From: Actinoplanes couchii
GTDB taxonomy: Bacteria > Actinomycetota > Actinomycetes > Mycobacteriales > Micromonosporaceae
Length of the DNA stretch: 64,000 nucleotides
NCBI RefSeq assembly: GCF_016862075.1
Contig: NZ_BOMG01000044.1
Coordinates: forward strand, 239,154 to 303,153
Reading direction: 5' to 3'
Under the pieces are notes generated by a model that was not told the DNA's origin, did no database searches, and saw nothing but the letters and a program-made list of their open reading frames with translations. Made by a program: the position numbers and the translations under genes. Below are positions 49,864-59,703 of the stretch, in pieces. Every line of letters starts with the position of its first letter. Position 1 is the first letter of the stretch.

Positions 49864-51102
49864 ATGACCGATCTCTACACCCCCACACCGCGCACCACCG
49901 CGACCCGCACCCGCAAGCGGATGCACTACGAGCGGGAGACCGTCCACGCCATCCTCGACGAGGCGTACGACTGCGCGGTGGGTTTTGTGGTCGACGGTGA
50001 GCCCCGCGTCCTGCCGAACCTGCACGTTCGGGTGGACGACACGCTCTACCTGCACGGCTCCACCGGCTCCCGGCTCGGGCTGGCGGCCCGCGGCGACGGT
50101 GTCCCGGTGTGTGTGACCGTGACCCTGCTCGACGGGCTGGTCTATGCCCGCTCCCAGTTCAACCACAGTGCCAACTACCGCTCCGTGGTCGCCCTCGGCA
50201 CCGCCCGGCCGGTCACCGACGAGGCCGAGAAACTGCGGGTCCTGCTCGCGCTGGCCGACAAGATCGGCGACGGCCGCGCCGCGGACAGCCGGCCACCCAA
50301 CCGGCAGGAGCTCGCCCAGACCGCCCTGCTCGCGCTGCCGCTCGTCGAGGTGTCGGCGCGCGCCCGCTCCGGCGGGGTGATCGACGACCCGGAGGATCTG
50401 GAGCTGCCGCACTGGGCCGGCGTGCTCCCGCTGCGTGTGGTGGCCGGGCCGCCGGTGACCGAGCCCGAGGTCGCCGCCGCCCCACCGGCCTACCTGCCCG
50501 GCCACCCCTCCGAGTGGCAGACCCCGGTCGTGCTGGAGGGCCGCCACGTCCGCCTGGAGCCGCTCACGCCCGGGCACGTGCCGGCGCTGTTCGAGGCACT
50601 CGACGACGAGGAGGTCTGGCGGCACATCCCGACGCCCAGGCCACGCACGGCCGAGGAGTTCGCCGGCGACGTCACCGGGGTGCTCCGCGGCCAGTGGACG
50701 GGGCAGCGCTGCGGGTGGGCCCAGATCGATCCGGCCACCGGCGCTGTGATGGGGATGACGACCTACCACGACATCGACACCGGGCACCGATCCCTCGGCA
50801 TCGGCCACACGATGCTCGGCCGCCGCTGGTGGCGGACCGGGGTGAACACCGAGGCGAAACTCCTGCTGCTGGAGCGGGCTTTCGACGTGCTCGGCGCCGA
50901 GCGGGTGTTCTGGTACACCGACATTCGCAACGAGCGATCCCAGCGCGCCATCGCCCGGCTCGGGGCGAGCCGGGACGGGGTGATCCGCCGCCAGCGGCAG
51001 AGGCCGGACGGCAGCTGGCGCGACACCGTACTCTTCGCGATGACCGCGGACGAATGGCCGGCCGCGGCGCAGCGCCTCCGGGATCGGCTGGCCACGCGAT
51101 GA
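49864..51102 (+). CDS. Flavin-binding split-barrel / GNAT acetyltransferase fusion
   Basis: A 412-residue fusion. Residues 15-200 form a pyridoxamine-phosphate-oxidase-like (Nim/PPOX) split barrel (VHAILDEAYDCAVGFVVDGE; YLHGSTGSRLG; NYRSVVALG). Residues about 225-400 form a RimJ/RimL-type GNAT domain (GRHVRLEPLTPGHVPALFEA; LGIGHTMLGRRWWRTG; NTEAKLLLLERAF; NERSQRAIARLGA). The pair may modify a small amine or protein N-terminus; the substrate is unknown. It is divergent from the MocR regulator and 23 bp before the LysE gene, so the two are an operon. Confidence 0.9.
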   Translation: MTDLYTPTPRTTATRTRKRMHYERETVHAILDEAYDCAVGFVVDGEPRVLPNLHVRVDDTLYLHGSTGSRLGLAARGDGVPVCVTVTLLDGLVYARSQFNHSANYRSVVALGTARPVTDEAEKLRVLLALADKIGDGRAADSRPPNRQELAQTALLALPLVEVSARARSGGVIDDPEDLELPHWAGVLPLRVVAGPPVTEPEVAAAPPAYLPGHPSEWQTPVVLEGRHVRLEPLTPGHVPALFEALDDEEVWRHIPTPRPRTAEEFAGDVTGVLRGQWTGQRCGWAQIDPATGAVMGMTTYHDIDTGHRSLGIGHTMLGRRWWRTGVNTEAKLLLLERAFDVLGAERVFWYTDIRNERSQRAIARLGASRDGVIRRQRQRPDGSWRDTVLFAMTADEWPAAAQRLRDRLATR

Positions 51103-51125
51103 CACACCCCGGGAAAGGCTGACCG

Positions 51126-51779
51126 ATGCTCGGCATAACCGACTTCTGGACGTACGTGCTGGGCGTGGTGGCGATCGTGCTGCTGCCCGGACCGAACTCC
51201 ATCTTCGTGCTCTCGGTCGGTGCACAGCGTGGCGTCCGGGCCGGTTATCAGGCGGCGCTCGGTGTCTTCGTCGGTGACGCGGTGCTGATGATCCTGGCCG
51301 CCACCGGTGTCGCATCGCTGCTGAACGCGTACCCGCCGCTGTTCCTGGTCCTGAAGTACGCGGGCGCCGCCTACCTGGCCTGGGTCGGAGTCAACATCAT
51401 CCGCAGCGCCTGGCGCACGTGGCGTCAGCGTTCGGAGCTCGCCTCCACCACGACCGAGGAGGTCCCACCGGGCATGCAGCGGCCGTTCCGCCGAGCCGCC
51501 GTGATCAGTCTGCTCAACCCCAAGGCGATCCTGTTCTTCGTCTCGTTCTTCATCCAGTTCGTCGAGCCCGGTTATCCGCATCCCGCGCTGTCGTTCCTGG
51601 TCCTGGGCACGGTGGTGCAGTTCTTCAGCGCGCTGTACCTGTCGGCGCTGATCTTCGGTGGCCGCTACCTGGCCGGCCAGTTCCGGCAGCGGCGCAAGCT
51701 GGTCACCGGGGCGAGCACGGCTGTGGGCGCTCTGTTCGTCGGATTCGGCATCAAGCTGGCGACCGCCAGCGTGAGCTGA
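51126..51779 (+). CDS. LysE/RhtB-family amino-acid exporter
   Basis: A 217-residue membrane protein with six hydrophobic segments. The N-terminal family motif VVAIVLLPGPNSIFVLSVGAQRG, and KYAGAAYLAWVGV and LLNPKAILFFVSFFIQFV are present, as in LeuE/RhtB exporters. It expels amino acids or analogues. GGGAAAGG precedes the ATG. It probably acts with the upstream fusion enzyme and MocR regulator in handling an amino compound. Confidence 0.92.
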   Translation: MLGITDFWTYVLGVVAIVLLPGPNSIFVLSVGAQRGVRAGYQAALGVFVGDAVLMILAATGVASLLNAYPPLFLVLKYAGAAYLAWVGVNIIRSAWRTWRQRSELASTTTEEVPPGMQRPFRRAAVISLLNPKAILFFVSFFIQFVEPGYPHPALSFLVLGTVVQFFSALYLSALIFGGRYLAGQFRQRRKLVTGASTAVGALFVGFGIKLATASVS

Positions 51780-51794
51780 GCCGTCACACGGCTC
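51778..51794 (+). terminator. Short hairpin at the LysE stop
   Basis: GAGCCGT pairs with ACGGCTC around a 3-nt loop and begins within the stop codon. A second GC-rich inverted sequence follows at about 51797-51822. Modest terminator candidate. Confidence 0.4.
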
Positions 51795-52128
51795 GACCGG
51801 GACCACGGCCGGGTCCACGGCCGACGATGTGACGTCCGACGTGGGCGGTTCGTTTCAGCTGGCTTACGGGGGCGACGGATGACCGAAACTGGTCATTGGG
51901 TTGGGTTGCTTCGCGCGGTCGTTCGGCAGTGCGCTTCGTGGCAGCGCGGAGCAGTGCGCTTCGTCTGATCGGGACGGTTCATTCCATGCGCTTTGCCGGT
52001 CGGGTCGAGTCGCTTTGCGCAATTCGCCTGGCTGGTCGGGGTGTTTCGCGTGCTTCATCCGCTTGGGGTGGGGCGTTTTCGCACCGTTCCCCTGGTCACG
52101 GGGTGGTGCGTTTGCACGGTTCCCCTGG
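51795..52128. repeat. Spacer with short direct repeats between LysE and kinase genes
   Basis: No gene is supported. A 29-bp direct repeat (starts GTTCCCCTGGTCACGGGG) occupies 52086-52114 and 52119-52147, a 33-bp period, and the second copy runs into the kinase 3' end. Each copy holds a CCCC/GGGG hairpin. Diverged GCAGTGCGCTTCGT copies lie at about 51927-51970. Confidence 0.75.
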
Positions 52129-55044
52129 TCACGGGGTGGTGCGTTTGGCGTAGAAGGTGCCTCTGATCATTTGGATTTTGATCAGGTCGGACTTCCAGTT
52201 CTTTGTCGGGGTGCTCCAGCCGAGGGTGTATGCCTGGCCGTTGATCACGAACCAGCGGACTCCTGCCTGTCGGGGAGTGCCGGCCCGGGAGCGGTAGCGG
52301 AACTCCCAGTCGGCGGCCTTGTTCAGCAGCGGGACCGGGGCGATGTCGATCAGGGCGTAACCCGGTGGGGTTTTGGAACTGGCGGTGCGGCGTTCCTCGG
52401 CCTGGGATTCCGCCAGCGGGTCGGCCGTTGGATCACGGCCGGTGTCCAGGCTCATCACCCGGGCGCCGCGTGGGCTCCGGAAGCAGTAGGTGTCGCCGAC
52501 CCGCTGGTAGGTCCAGCCGTCCGGGACCGCGATGTGGAAGCCTGAGCCGTCGTTGAAGTACGACCATCCGGCCTGGAGCATCAAGCCGTTGACTCCGCGG
52601 GTCGCGGCTTTCTGCGGAGTTCTGGGCAGGCCGGCCGGCGGGGTCGCATCACAGCGGACCGGCGAGTATGCGGCCGACCGGGAGGTCACCTTCGCCGACG
52701 GATCCACGGCTGTGGGCGTCACACCGGGCGAGAGCTGGGCGGTTGTCCCCGCCCCGGGCGAGAGCTGAGCGGTTGGCCCCGCCCCGGGCGATTGCTGCGA
52801 AGTAGGCACTGTCCCGGGCGAACGCTGAGCAGTAGGCGCCGGCCCGGGCGGATGCTGGACGTCGGGGGTCACCTCGGGCGGAAGTTGGGCATCGGGCTTC
52901 GCCGCGGTTGCCTCCTTGGACGGCTTCGGCCCGGGCGGGGCTGTCTCCGGCGGGGCGGTTCCTGGTGGGGCGGTTCCCGGCTGCGTTGTTCCTGAGTTGG
53001 TCGCTCCCGGATGGGCTTCCGGTAATGCCCCTCCGGACAGCGTTCCTGATGAGGGCGTTCCCGGAGGCGCGAGGCCTGGGGAGGGTGAACCTGATGGCGC
53101 GGGATTCTGCGGTGACGAGGGCGCTGATGTTTCCGGCGGCATCTCGGGTAGACCGACCGGCGGCTGCGGGAGGCCGGGGCCCGGCGAGGGCCCACGGCCT
53201 GGGGAGGCCCCAGTGCCCGGCGAGGACGGCGACTTGCCAGGTGCGGATGCGCTGGGCACTCCCGGTGGAGCGGCTGAAGGTCGCGCACCTGATCCGGATC
53301 CGGCGGAGTCGGAAGCGGAGGAAGAGGCTGAGGCTGAGGCTGTGGTCGACGATTCGGCGGTGGAAGTTGACATCGCGGGTGGGAGGAAGACCTGGGGGCT
53401 CGGTTTGTTCAGCTCGGCCGCGTAACCGGCCAGCAGGCTGCCGCCGAGCAGCAGGACTACCAGGCCGGTGGCGGTCAGGCGGGCCTGGGTCACCCGGATT
53501 CTCGCTCTCCGGAGACGGGACAGGCGGGACGGCCTCAGGATCTCGCCGGAGATCACCGGACCGGGCTCGAGCCTGGCGGGAACCAGTTCCTGCCCGGCCG
53601 GCCGGTTCGGACTGATGATCTCCAGCTCGGGTTCCCCGCCCGGAGACCGGCCCGAGGATGCGATGACCGCCGGCGAATCCGTGGAGACGGTAACCAGCGG
53701 CGGATCCACAGAGGCAGTGACCAGCGGCGGGTCCGCGGAACTGGTGACCGGCGCCGGGCTCGGAGAGGCGGTGACCGACGGCGGGCTCGGAGAGGCGGTG
53801 ACCGACGGCGAGTCTGTAGAGATGGGGACCGACAGCGGCTCTGCGGAGACAGGGCCCGGCGGCGGGTTTGTGGGGGCAGCGGGCCTCGGTGATTCCGTCG
53901 CGACGGTTGAAGGTGGTCTCGGGGAGACGTTTACCTGCGGATCCCCGGGGACGGCTGGTCGTGGCGGATCCACCGGGGCCGAGAGCGGGGGCTGGGCCGT
54001 GGAGGCGGGGCTGGTACCCGTACCGGCAAATGGGTCTGGGTCTTGAAGGGGTGAGCGGTCGGGAACAGGGCTGCTCGGGGGAATCGGCACGACCGGCGGG
54101 CGGGGCTCGGTGCCACGGGACTCGGTGTGGCGGGACTCGGTGTGGCGGGGCTCGGTGTGGCGGGGCTCGGTGTGGCGGGGGCGGCTGGGGGTGCGCTGGG
54201 TTGGCAGGAGGGGGATCTCGCGTGGGTCGGCGACCACGATCCGGCGTAGGCGGCGTTCGACCTGGGGGGCGGTCAGCCGGTCGGCGGGCTCGTAGCGGAG
54301 CAGGCCGGCCAGGATCGGGGTGAGCGGGCCGGCCCGGACAGGTGGGTCCGGTGGTTCGGTGGCCAGGGCGGCCAGGGTCGCCATCGCGGTCTCCCTCGCG
54401 TACGGCGACTGACCCTCGACCGCCGCGTACAGCGTCGCGCCCAGCGACCACAGGTCGGATTCGACGGTGGACGCGCCGTCCAGGCCGCGTTCCGGGGACA
54501 CGTACTGCGGGGAGCCGACGATCAGGCCCGGCGCGGTCACCGAGCCGTCGTCCACGAACGTCGCCAGACCGAAATCGGTCAGCACCACTCGGCCGTCGGT
54601 GCCGATCAGCACGTTGTGCGGCTTCACGTCGCGGTGCAGCACGCCGGCCCGGTGCGCGGCGGCCAGAGCGTCCAGCACGGCCAGGCCGATCCGCGCCGCG
54701 ACGGCCGGGCCGTAGGGACCGTCCTCCAGCAGGACCTGCTGCAACGAGCGGGACTCCACGTACTCCATGACGATCCAGGACAGGCCGTCGTCGTTCACCA
54801 CGTCGTAGATCCGGACCACGTTCGGGTGATTCAGACGCGCGGCGCTTCGAGCCTCACGGAGGGTCCGCTGTCTCAGCCGGGCCTGTTCATCCTCGGTCAA
54901 CCACTCGGGCGGAACGATCTCCTTGACCGCCACGTCGCGGTGCAGCATCTCGTCCCGGGCCAGCCAGACCCGGCCCATTCCGCCCGCGCCGACCGGTTCC
55001 AGAAGACGGTACCGGCCGGCGACGAGTCTCTGCCTGACCGCCAT
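52129..55044 (-). CDS. Receptor-type Ser/Thr protein kinase with C-terminal sensor domain
   Basis: About 971 residues. The PknB-type kinase domain (about 10-275) has VGAGGMGRVW, AVKE, catalytic HRDVKPHN and DFGLA. A long Pro/Ser/Thr-rich juxtamembrane region includes RHTEP repeats. One membrane helix (about 520-542, GLVVLLLGGSLLAGYA) leads to an external Pro/Gly/Ser linker of over 200 residues. A compact C-terminal domain follows (GWSYFNDGSGFHIAVPDGWT; RGARVMSLDTGRDP; TLGWSTPTKNW), likely the sensor. The domain resembles extracellular parts of other actinobacterial kinases but the ligand is unknown. An alternative GTG start at 55086 adds 14 residues. It diverges from lhr. Confidence 0.9.
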   Translation of the reverse strand: MAVRQRLVAGRYRLLEPVGAGGMGRVWLARDEMLHRDVAVKEIVPPEWLTEDEQARLRQRTLREARSAARLNHPNVVRIYDVVNDDGLSWIVMEYVESRSLQQVLLEDGPYGPAVAARIGLAVLDALAAAHRAGVLHRDVKPHNVLIGTDGRVVLTDFGLATFVDDGSVTAPGLIVGSPQYVSPERGLDGASTVESDLWSLGATLYAAVEGQSPYARETAMATLAALATEPPDPPVRAGPLTPILAGLLRYEPADRLTAPQVERRLRRIVVADPREIPLLPTQRTPSRPRHTEPRHTEPRHTESRHTESRGTEPRPPVVPIPPSSPVPDRSPLQDPDPFAGTGTSPASTAQPPLSAPVDPPRPAVPGDPQVNVSPRPPSTVATESPRPAAPTNPPPGPVSAEPLSVPISTDSPSVTASPSPPSVTASPSPAPVTSSADPPLVTASVDPPLVTVSTDSPAVIASSGRSPGGEPELEIISPNRPAGQELVPARLEPGPVISGEILRPSRLSRLRRARIRVTQARLTATGLVVLLLGGSLLAGYAAELNKPSPQVFLPPAMSTSTAESSTTASASASSSASDSAGSGSGARPSAAPPGVPSASAPGKSPSSPGTGASPGRGPSPGPGLPQPPVGLPEMPPETSAPSSPQNPAPSGSPSPGLAPPGTPSSGTLSGGALPEAHPGATNSGTTQPGTAPPGTAPPETAPPGPKPSKEATAAKPDAQLPPEVTPDVQHPPGPAPTAQRSPGTVPTSQQSPGAGPTAQLSPGAGTTAQLSPGVTPTAVDPSAKVTSRSAAYSPVRCDATPPAGLPRTPQKAATRGVNGLMLQAGWSYFNDGSGFHIAVPDGWTYQRVGDTYCFRSPRGARVMSLDTGRDPTADPLAESQAEERRTASSKTPPGYALIDIAPVPLLNKAADWEFRYRSRAGTPRQAGVRWFVINGQAYTLGWSTPTKNWKSDLIKIQMIRGTFYAKRTTP
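54106..54180. repeat. 15-bp coding tandem repeat in the kinase gene
   Basis: Five 15-bp units like CTCGGTGTGGCGGGA encode RHTE(P/S) on the minus strand; the last four are nearly identical. Copy number may vary. Confidence 0.85.
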
Positions 55045-55155
55045 CGGCACCCACCCATCACGTCGGGGATCAGGATAATCAGGCACAGACCGCCCATGGA
55101 ACGACGATCACCCGGTCACCGCGTGGGCCGTTTTTTGTCGTACCCCGGGGGCAGG

Positions 55156-58100
55156 ATGTCAGGCATGGGAGAGGTGCTGACGGAGTTCGGGCCGGCCACC
55201 AGGGAGTGGTTCACGGCAGCCTTCGCCGCGCCCACCGCCGCGCAGGCCGGGGCCTGGCAGGCGATCGGGGCGGGGCGCAACGCGCTGGTGGTCGCGCCGA
55301 CAGGGTCCGGCAAGACCCTGGCCGCGTTCCTCTGGTCGCTGGATCGGCTGGCCGCCGAGCCACTCCCGGAGGAGCCACGGCGCCGCTGCCGGGTGCTCTA
55401 TGTCAGCCCGCTGAAAGCGCTGGCCGTCGACGTCGAGCGCAACCTGCGCGCGCCGCTGACCGGCATCCGGCAGGCGGCCGGCCGGCTGGGTCTGCCCCCG
55501 CCGGAGATCACCGTCGGCATGCGCACCGGCGACACCCCGGCCGAGGAGCGCCGAGGGTTCGCGCGCACTCCGCCGGACATCCTGATCACCACACCCGAGT
55601 CGCTGTTCCTGCTGCTCACGTCGGCGGCGCGGGAGTCGCTGCGCGGTGTCCGCACGGTGATCCTGGACGAGGTGCACGCGGTCGCGGCGACCAAGCGGGG
55701 CGCGCACCTGGCCCTGTCCCTGGAGCGGCTGGACGAGCTGCTGGAGCGGCCGGCCCAGCGGATCGGCCTGTCCGCGACGGTGCGCCCGATCGACGAGACG
55801 GCCCGGTTCCTCGGCGGCTCGCGTGACGTCGAGATCGTCCAGCCGAAAACCGCCAAGACCATCGAGGTGTCGGTCGAGGTCCCGGTGGAGGACATGACCC
55901 GTCTCGACGAGACGCCGGAGGGCGACGAGGAGCAGGGCCGGCGCACCCCGTCGATCTGGCCGGCCGTCGAGGAGCGGGTTCTCGACCTGATCGGGGCGCA
56001 CCGGTCGACGATCGTGTTCACGAATTCGCGGCGGGGCGCCGAGCGGCTCTGCGCGCGCCTCAACGAGCTGGCCGCCGAGCGGGCCGATCCGGAGCTCGCC
56101 CTGGCCGTGGCCGGTGGCCGCACGCCCGCGGAGATCATGGCGCAGGCCGGCGGCACCCGGGGCGCGCCGCCCGTGGTGGCCCGCGCCCACCACGGCAGTG
56201 TCTCCCGCGAGGAGCGCAAACAGATCGAGGAGGCGCTGAAATCCGGGCTGCTCCCGGCGGTGGTGGCCACGTCGAGTCTGGAGCTGGGCATCGACATGGG
56301 CGCGGTCGACCTGGTGGTGCAGATCGAGGCGCCGCCGTCGGTCGCGGCCGGCCTGCAGCGCATCGGCCGGGCCGGGCACCAGGTGGGCGCGGTCTCGCGC
56401 GGCGTGGTCTTCCCGAAACACCGGGGTGATCTGCTGTCCTGTGCGGTGGTGGCGGAGCGGATGGGCGACGGCGCGATCGAGGAGCTGCGCTGCCCGCGTA
56501 ACCCGCTGGATGTGCTGGCCCAGCAGATCGTGGCGATGGTCGCGCTGGACGAGTGGCAGGTCGACGACCTGGCGGCGCTGGTGCGGCGGGCCGCGCCGTT
56601 CGCCGAGCTGCCGTCGTCGGCGTTGCACGCGGTGCTCGACATGCTCTCCGGGCGTTATCCGTCGACGGCGTTCGCCGAGCTGCGGCCACGTCTGGTGTGG
56701 GATCGCGCCACCGATCAGCTCACCGGCCGGCCCGGCGCTCAGCGTCTCGCCGTGACCAGCGGCGGCACGATTCCCGACCGGGGCATGTTCGGTGTCTTCC
56801 TGGCCGGATCGGAGCGGGCGTCCCGGGTCGGCGAGCTGGACGAGGAGATGGTCTACGAGTCCCGGGTCGGCGACGTCTTCCTGCTCGGCTCGACGTCCTG
56901 GCGGATCGAGGACATCACCCCCGACCGGGTCCTGGTCTCCCCGGCGCCGGGCGCGCCGGCCAAGATGCCGTTCTGGAAAGGGGACTCCCCCGGCCGCCCG
57001 ATCGAGCTGGGCCGGGCCATCGGCGCCCGGCTGCGGGCCCTGACCAAGGCCGGTGACGACGGCGCGACCACGGCACTGCGCGAGTCGGGGCTGGACGAGT
57101 GGGCGGCCGGCAACCTGGTCACCTACCTGCGTGAGCAGCGCGAGGCGACCCGGCATCTGCCCGACGACCGGACCGTGGTGGTGGAGCGGTTCCGCGACGA
57201 GCTGGGCGACTGGCGGATGACCGTGCACTGTGTGCTGGGCGCCAAGGTCAACGCGCCGTGGGCACTGGCGATCGCCCGGCGGCTGAGCGAGCGGTTCGGG
57301 GTGGACGGCCAGGTGATGCCCTCCGACGACGGCATCGTGGTGCGCCTGCCGGACACCGCCGAGGAGCCACCCGGTTCCGACCTGGTGGTCTTCGACCCGG
57401 AGGAGATCGCCCAGATCGTCGAGGAGGCGGTCGGCACGTCGGCGCTGTTCGCGTCCCGGTTCCGGGAGTGCGCGGCCCGGTCGCTGCTGCTGCCCCGCCG
57501 CGATCCGAAACGCCGTCAGCCGCTCTGGCAGCAGCGGCAGCGGTCGGCGCAGCTGCTCGACGTGGCCCGGGAGTTCGCCGACTTCCCGGTCACCCTGGAA
57601 GCGGCGCGGGAGTGTCTGCAGGACGTGTTCGACGTACCGGGACTGGTGGGTCTGATGCGGGAGGTCGCGGGCCGCAAGATCCGGCTGGTGGAGACGGAGA
57701 CCTCGCGGCCGTCGCCGTTCGCCCGGTCGTTGCTCTTCGGTTATGTGGGCGCCTTCCTCTACGAGGGCGACGCCCCGCTGGCCGAGCGCCGGGCCGCCGC
57801 GCTGGCCCTCGACTCGACGCTGCTCGGCGAGCTGCTGGGCCGGGTCGACCTGCGGGAGCTGCTCGACCCGGCGGTGGTGGCCGAGACCGAGACACAGCTG
57901 CAGTGGCTCACCGCGCAGCGCACCCCGCGCGATGCGGAGGATGCCGCCGAGCTGCTCCGGCTGCTCGGCGACCTGTCCCCGGCCGAGCTGGCCCTGCGCG
58001 GTGTCCCCGAGGAGTGGGTGGGCGATCTCGCGGCGGCCCGGCGGGCGATCCGGGTGCGGGTGGCCGGTGAGGACAGGTGGATCGGCATCGACGACGCCGC

Positions 58101-59703
58101 CCGCTATCGGGACGCGCTCGGTGTCGCCCTGCCGGTCGGCATCCCCGAGGCCTATCTGGAGCCGGTCGCCGATCCCCTCGGTGACCTGGTCGCCCGGTTC
58201 GCCCGCACCCACGGGCCGTTCGCGGCGGCCACCTGCGCGGCCCGGTTCGGGCTCGGTGTCTTCGTCGTCGAGCAGGCCCTGAAACGGCTCGCCGCGACCG
58301 GCCGGGTCACCTCCGGCGAGTTCTCCCCCGGCGGCGCCGGCACCGAGTGGTGCGACGCCGAGGTGCTGCGGATGCTGCGGCGGCGTTCGCTGGCCGCGCT
58401 GCGCCGCGAGATCGAGCCGGTGCCACCCCGGGTGCTGGCCACCTTCCTGCCCCGCTGGCAGCAGGTCGGCGGCAACAACCGCGGGGTGGACGCGCTGGCC
58501 GCCGCCCTCGACCAGGTGCAGGGCTTGGCCGTGCCGGCGTCCGCGTGGGAGCGGCTGGTGCTGCCCGCGCGGGTCGCCGACTACGCGCCACCCCAGCTCG
58601 ACGAGCTGTGCGCCTCCGGGGAGGTGCTGTGGGCCGGTTCCGGGTCGATCTCCGGCGGGGACGGCTGGGTGACCCTGGCCTACGCGGAGAGCGCACCGCT
58701 GCTGCTGCCACCGGCCGACGAGGAGATCGCCGCCGGCCCGCTGCACCAGGCGGTGCTGTCCGCGCTGGAGGACGGGCAGGCCCTGTTCTTCCGGTCGCTC
58801 TCCGACCGGGTCGGATCGACCGACGACACCGAGTTGTCCGCGGCCGTGTGGGACCTGGTGTGGTCCGGTCATCTCACCAACGACACGTTCGCGCCGCTCC
58901 GGGCCCTGCTCGGCGGCAGCGGCGCCCACAAGGCGAAGGCGGCGCCGGCCCGCTCCCGCTACCGGCGTCCCGGCCGCCCGAACATGCCCGCAAGAGGCGG
59001 TCCCGCGAACATGGCGGGCCGCTGGTCCCGGCTGCCGCTCCGCGACCTGGACCCGACCCGCCGGGCCGCCGCGACAGCCGACCTGCTGCTGGAACGACAC
59101 GGTGTGGTGACCCGGGGCGCGGCCGTGGCCGAGGGCGTGACCGGCGGTTTCGCCGCCGTCTACCCGGTGCTGGCGGCCATGGAGGAACGCGGCGCGGCCC
59201 GCCGGGGCTATTTCGTCGAGGGGTTGGGCGCGGCCCAGTTCGCGGTGCCCGGCGCCGTCGACCGCTTGCGGGCCCTGAGCGAACCCGACGAGGACCGCCG
59301 CACGCCCTCACCCGCGGTGGTGCTGGCAGCCACCGACCCGGCCAACCCCTACGGCGCCGCCCTGCCCTGGCCGGACCGCATCGTGGACACCGGCGAGACG
59401 GAAACCACCGCAAAGTCGGGCCACCGAGCCGGCCGCAAGGCAGGTGCCCTGGTAGTGCTGACCGCCGGCGACCTGGTGTTGTACGTGGAACGAGGCGGCC
59501 GCACCCTGCTCTCCTTCACCGACGACACCGACCTGCTGACCCGGGCCGCCCACGGCTTGGCGGGCGCGGTCCGCTCCGGCGCCTTGGGCCCGATGTCCGT
59601 CGAACGCGCCGACGGCGAGTCGGTGCACGCCTCACCCCTGCGCGACGCCTTGACCACTGCGGGTTTCCGCGCGACTCCACGAGGCTTGCGGTTAAGAGCA
59701 TGA
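55156..59703 (+). CDS. lhr: ATP-dependent helicase Lhr
   Basis: A 1515-residue protein, full Lhr length. The superfamily-2 motor has Walker A APTGSGKTLAAF (about 47-58), LDEVHAV and the helicase C motifs TSSLELGIDMG and QRIGRAGHQVG. The winged-helix, beta-barrel and long C-terminal domains of Lhr follow. It is a 3'-5' DNA/RNA-DNA translocase linked to DNA repair. ATG 55156 has GGGGGCAGG just upstream; ATG 55165 is an alternative. It diverges from the kinase gene. No terminator is obvious. Confidence 0.96.
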   Translation: MSGMGEVLTEFGPATREWFTAAFAAPTAAQAGAWQAIGAGRNALVVAPTGSGKTLAAFLWSLDRLAAEPLPEEPRRRCRVLYVSPLKALAVDVERNLRAPLTGIRQAAGRLGLPPPEITVGMRTGDTPAEERRGFARTPPDILITTPESLFLLLTSAARESLRGVRTVILDEVHAVAATKRGAHLALSLERLDELLERPAQRIGLSATVRPIDETARFLGGSRDVEIVQPKTAKTIEVSVEVPVEDMTRLDETPEGDEEQGRRTPSIWPAVEERVLDLIGAHRSTIVFTNSRRGAERLCARLNELAAERADPELALAVAGGRTPAEIMAQAGGTRGAPPVVARAHHGSVSREERKQIEEALKSGLLPAVVATSSLELGIDMGAVDLVVQIEAPPSVAAGLQRIGRAGHQVGAVSRGVVFPKHRGDLLSCAVVAERMGDGAIEELRCPRNPLDVLAQQIVAMVALDEWQVDDLAALVRRAAPFAELPSSALHAVLDMLSGRYPSTAFAELRPRLVWDRATDQLTGRPGAQRLAVTSGGTIPDRGMFGVFLAGSERASRVGELDEEMVYESRVGDVFLLGSTSWRIEDITPDRVLVSPAPGAPAKMPFWKGDSPGRPIELGRAIGARLRALTKAGDDGATTALRESGLDEWAAGNLVTYLREQREATRHLPDDRTVVVERFRDELGDWRMTVHCVLGAKVNAPWALAIARRLSERFGVDGQVMPSDDGIVVRLPDTAEEPPGSDLVVFDPEEIAQIVEEAVGTSALFASRFRECAARSLLLPRRDPKRRQPLWQQRQRSAQLLDVAREFADFPVTLEAARECLQDVFDVPGLVGLMREVAGRKIRLVETETSRPSPFARSLLFGYVGAFLYEGDAPLAERRAAALALDSTLLGELLGRVDLRELLDPAVVAETETQLQWLTAQRTPRDAEDAAELLRLLGDLSPAELALRGVPEEWVGDLAAARRAIRVRVAGEDRWIGIDDAARYRDALGVALPVGIPEAYLEPVADPLGDLVARFARTHGPFAAATCAARFGLGVFVVEQALKRLAATGRVTSGEFSPGGAGTEWCDAEVLRMLRRRSLAALRREIEPVPPRVLATFLPRWQQVGGNNRGVDALAAALDQVQGLAVPASAWERLVLPARVADYAPPQLDELCASGEVLWAGSGSISGGDGWVTLAYAESAPLLLPPADEEIAAGPLHQAVLSALEDGQALFFRSLSDRVGSTDDTELSAAVWDLVWSGHLTNDTFAPLRALLGGSGAHKAKAAPARSRYRRPGRPNMPARGGPANMAGRWSRLPLRDLDPTRRAAATADLLLERHGVVTRGAAVAEGVTGGFAAVYPVLAAMEERGAARRGYFVEGLGAAQFAVPGAVDRLRALSEPDEDRRTPSPAVVLAATDPANPYGAALPWPDRIVDTGETETTAKSGHRAGRKAGALVVLTAGDLVLYVERGGRTLLSFTDDTDLLTRAAHGLAGAVRSGALGPMSVERADGESVHASPLRDALTTAGFRATPRGLRLRA

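Noticed and set aside
55159..59100. 1313-codon minus-strand ORF opposite lhr
   Set aside because: Low-complexity Gln/Arg/His-rich translation with no motifs; the plus strand has the complete Lhr helicase signatures.
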